This document shows, one piece after another, positions 6,796-7,720 of a stretch of DNA of 7,720 nucleotides. Made by a program: the position numbers and the translations under genes. Position 1 is the first letter of the stretch, and every line of letters begins with the position of its first letter. This DNA comes from Bacillota bacterium (GTDB taxonomy: Bacteria > Bacillota > Clostridia > Peptostreptococcales > Anaerovoracaceae): the NCBI GenBank assembly GCA_016284485.1, contig JAEEOX010000110.1, positions 1 to 7,720 on the forward strand, written 5' to 3'. Below the pieces are notes generated by a model, which worked only from the letters and a program-made list of their open reading frames with translations, made no database searches and was not told the DNA's origin.

Positions 6796-7720
6796 TCAGA
6801 ATCCTCCGTATGCGAAGCCGCTGGCATCGAACCCTGCGCCATAGAGTCCGAATAAGATTATGATCATTACTGCACCGATATAGAACGCCCATCTCACTAT
6901 GACGTGCTGTTCAGAAAGTCTTTCCCTGACGGACATTCCCCTCTCCTGGAGGCAGTCCACGATCCATACCAGGATGATCCCCAATATGCAGATCAGGAAT
7001 TCTCTCTGGGACAGTCCGTGGCTGAACAGCGAACCGTCCACCAGTGCACCCAGATCAGACCCGGCAAAAATGCGCCCGAAGATCACGGGAACCGCGTTGT
7101 GCACGCCCATGCCGAGGGCGGTAAACATCCTGCCCACAGCGAATATAACGAAAGTCAGCGCCATGCGTAAAATATCATAGGCCTTGAGTCTTCCCTTGCT
7201 CTCCCGGGACTTTTCAATGTCCTTGAGCTGTTTTGCGAAGACCGCTTCCAGTATTATGAGTATTCCCCAGTACCAGCCCCAGAGCAGGTAGTCGATACCC
7301 GTTCCGTGCCACAGTCCCGTAAGGGTCCAGACCACTATAAGCGGCACTGCCGTGGAATAAATCTTTGATGCTGTAATGCCGGAACCCGCCTTTATCCTGG
7401 CTGCGCCAGCGATGAACCTGGGGTTCACGGCAATGGGCATGTAGACGTATTCCTTGAACCATGCTCCGAGAGTGATGTGCCACCTTCTCCAGAACTCAGC
7501 GGGAGTCTTGGAGAAGAAGGGATGGTTAAAGTTTTTGTCGACCTTGATGCCCATCATCTGGGCCATGCCCGTGACGACGTCCATACATCCCGAGAAGTCG
7601 AAATACAGCGTGAGAACGTTGAATATAACCGCCAGGACCACCGTCAGCCCCTGGTAGGAGCCGATGTCTGAGAATATGGTCTGCGGGAATACGGCCAGTC
7701 TGTCTGCTATGACTATCTTT
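6796..7720 (-). CDS. MBOAT family membrane O-acyltransferase, AlgI-like (N-terminal part beyond window edge)
   Basis: Multi-pass membrane enzyme predicted to transfer an acyl group from a cytosolic carrier to an extracellular acceptor. The frame is open to the window edge, giving the last 307 residues of a protein normally near 450-500. Family marks in order: KIVIADRLA at the edge, YFDFSGCMD, FHNHPFFSK-like segment with PAEFWRRWHITLGAWFKEYVY, and GLWHGTG, whose histidine (codon 7306-7308) matches the catalytic histidine of AlgI and DltB. At least six hydrophobic segments are visible. The end reads FGLYGAGFDASGFAYGGF; as I recall, many Firmicutes relatives end in FIYFQF, so this end differs. 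A GTG at 7641 lies inside conserved sequence and is not the start. The TGA stop is 5 bases before the PIG-L gene. First visible gene of the operon; its promoter lies outside the window. Confidence 0.93.
   Translation of the reverse strand, partial: KIVIADRLAVFPQTIFSDIGSYQGLTVVLAVIFNVLTLYFDFSGCMDVVTGMAQMMGIKVDKNFNHPFFSKTPAEFWRRWHITLGAWFKEYVYMPIAVNPRFIAGAARIKAGSGITASKIYSTAVPLIVVWTLTGLWHGTGIDYLLWGWYWGILIILEAVFAKQLKDIEKSRESKGRLKAYDILRMALTFVIFAVGRMFTALGMGVHNAVPVIFGRIFAGSDLGALVDGSLFSHGLSQREFLICILGIILVWIVDCLQERGMSVRERLSEQHVIVRWAFYIGAVMIIILFGLYGAGFDASGFAYGGF

Noticed and set aside
6791..6892. Extension of the PIG-L protein by 34 residues at the N-terminus
   Set aside because: It would overlap the MBOAT gene by 97 bases and place an Arg-rich segment before the signal-anchor; the ATG at 6790 with GGAGG upstream explains the start better.
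7639..7641. GTG as the start of the MBOAT gene
   Set aside because: The frame continues upstream with the conserved KIVIADRLA sequence, so the real start is outside the window.
3188..7720. Ordinary dltABCD operon
   Set aside because: Gene order differs, the MBOAT has AlgI-type motifs (VIADRLA, FDFSG, FWRRWHITL), the ligase lacks DltA-type motifs, and a PIG-L gene is included.

Overview
All genes in this window lie on the minus strand, so the biological order runs from 7720 down to 1. The DnaK lacks the loop insertion of roughly two dozen residues near residue 75 that Gram-negative DnaKs carry. A perfect CIRCE element sits in front of an hrcA-grpE-dnaK operon, ribosome binding sites are of the AGGAGG type, and base composition is moderate. 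Together these suggest a member of the Firmicutes, most likely a clostridial anaerobe. That placement is inferred from protein style and gene order; no marker gene fixes the species.

Region A (7720 to 3188) is one tightly packed five-gene operon. In transcription order it encodes an AlgI-type MBOAT membrane acyltransferase (5' end outside the window), a membrane-anchored PIG-L family deacetylase, a membrane-anchored SGNH/DltD-like protein, an 80-residue acyl carrier protein, and an ANL-family AMP-forming ligase. Gaps are 5, -4, 14 and 11 bases, so co-transcription and partly coupled translation are expected. The layout resembles the dlt (teichoic acid D-alanylation) operon in logic: the ligase charges the carrier protein, the MBOAT moves the acyl group across the membrane, and the SGNH protein completes or edits the transfer outside. 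However, the ligase does not look like DltA, the MBOAT is AlgI-like, and a PIG-L deacetylase is added. I read it as a cell-envelope or exopolysaccharide acylation system with unknown acyl group and acceptor.

Region B (3187 to 3062) is the only sizeable intergenic stretch, about 126 bases. It holds a near-ideal sigma-A promoter with a 17-base spacer, a perfect CIRCE operator just downstream of the predicted transcription start, and the hrcA ribosome binding site. No hairpin terminator for region A is visible, so some read-through into the heat-shock operon is possible.

Region C (3055 to 1) is the class I heat-shock operon hrcA-grpE-dnaK. HrcA represses the operon through CIRCE, and GrpE is the nucleotide exchange factor for DnaK. 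DnaK is cut by the window edge after residue 429. Unusual details are an acidic tail on HrcA and a long Glu/Ala-rich N-terminus on GrpE. No RNA genes, mobile elements, CRISPR arrays or long repeats were seen, and no gene-free stretch exceeds 300 bases.
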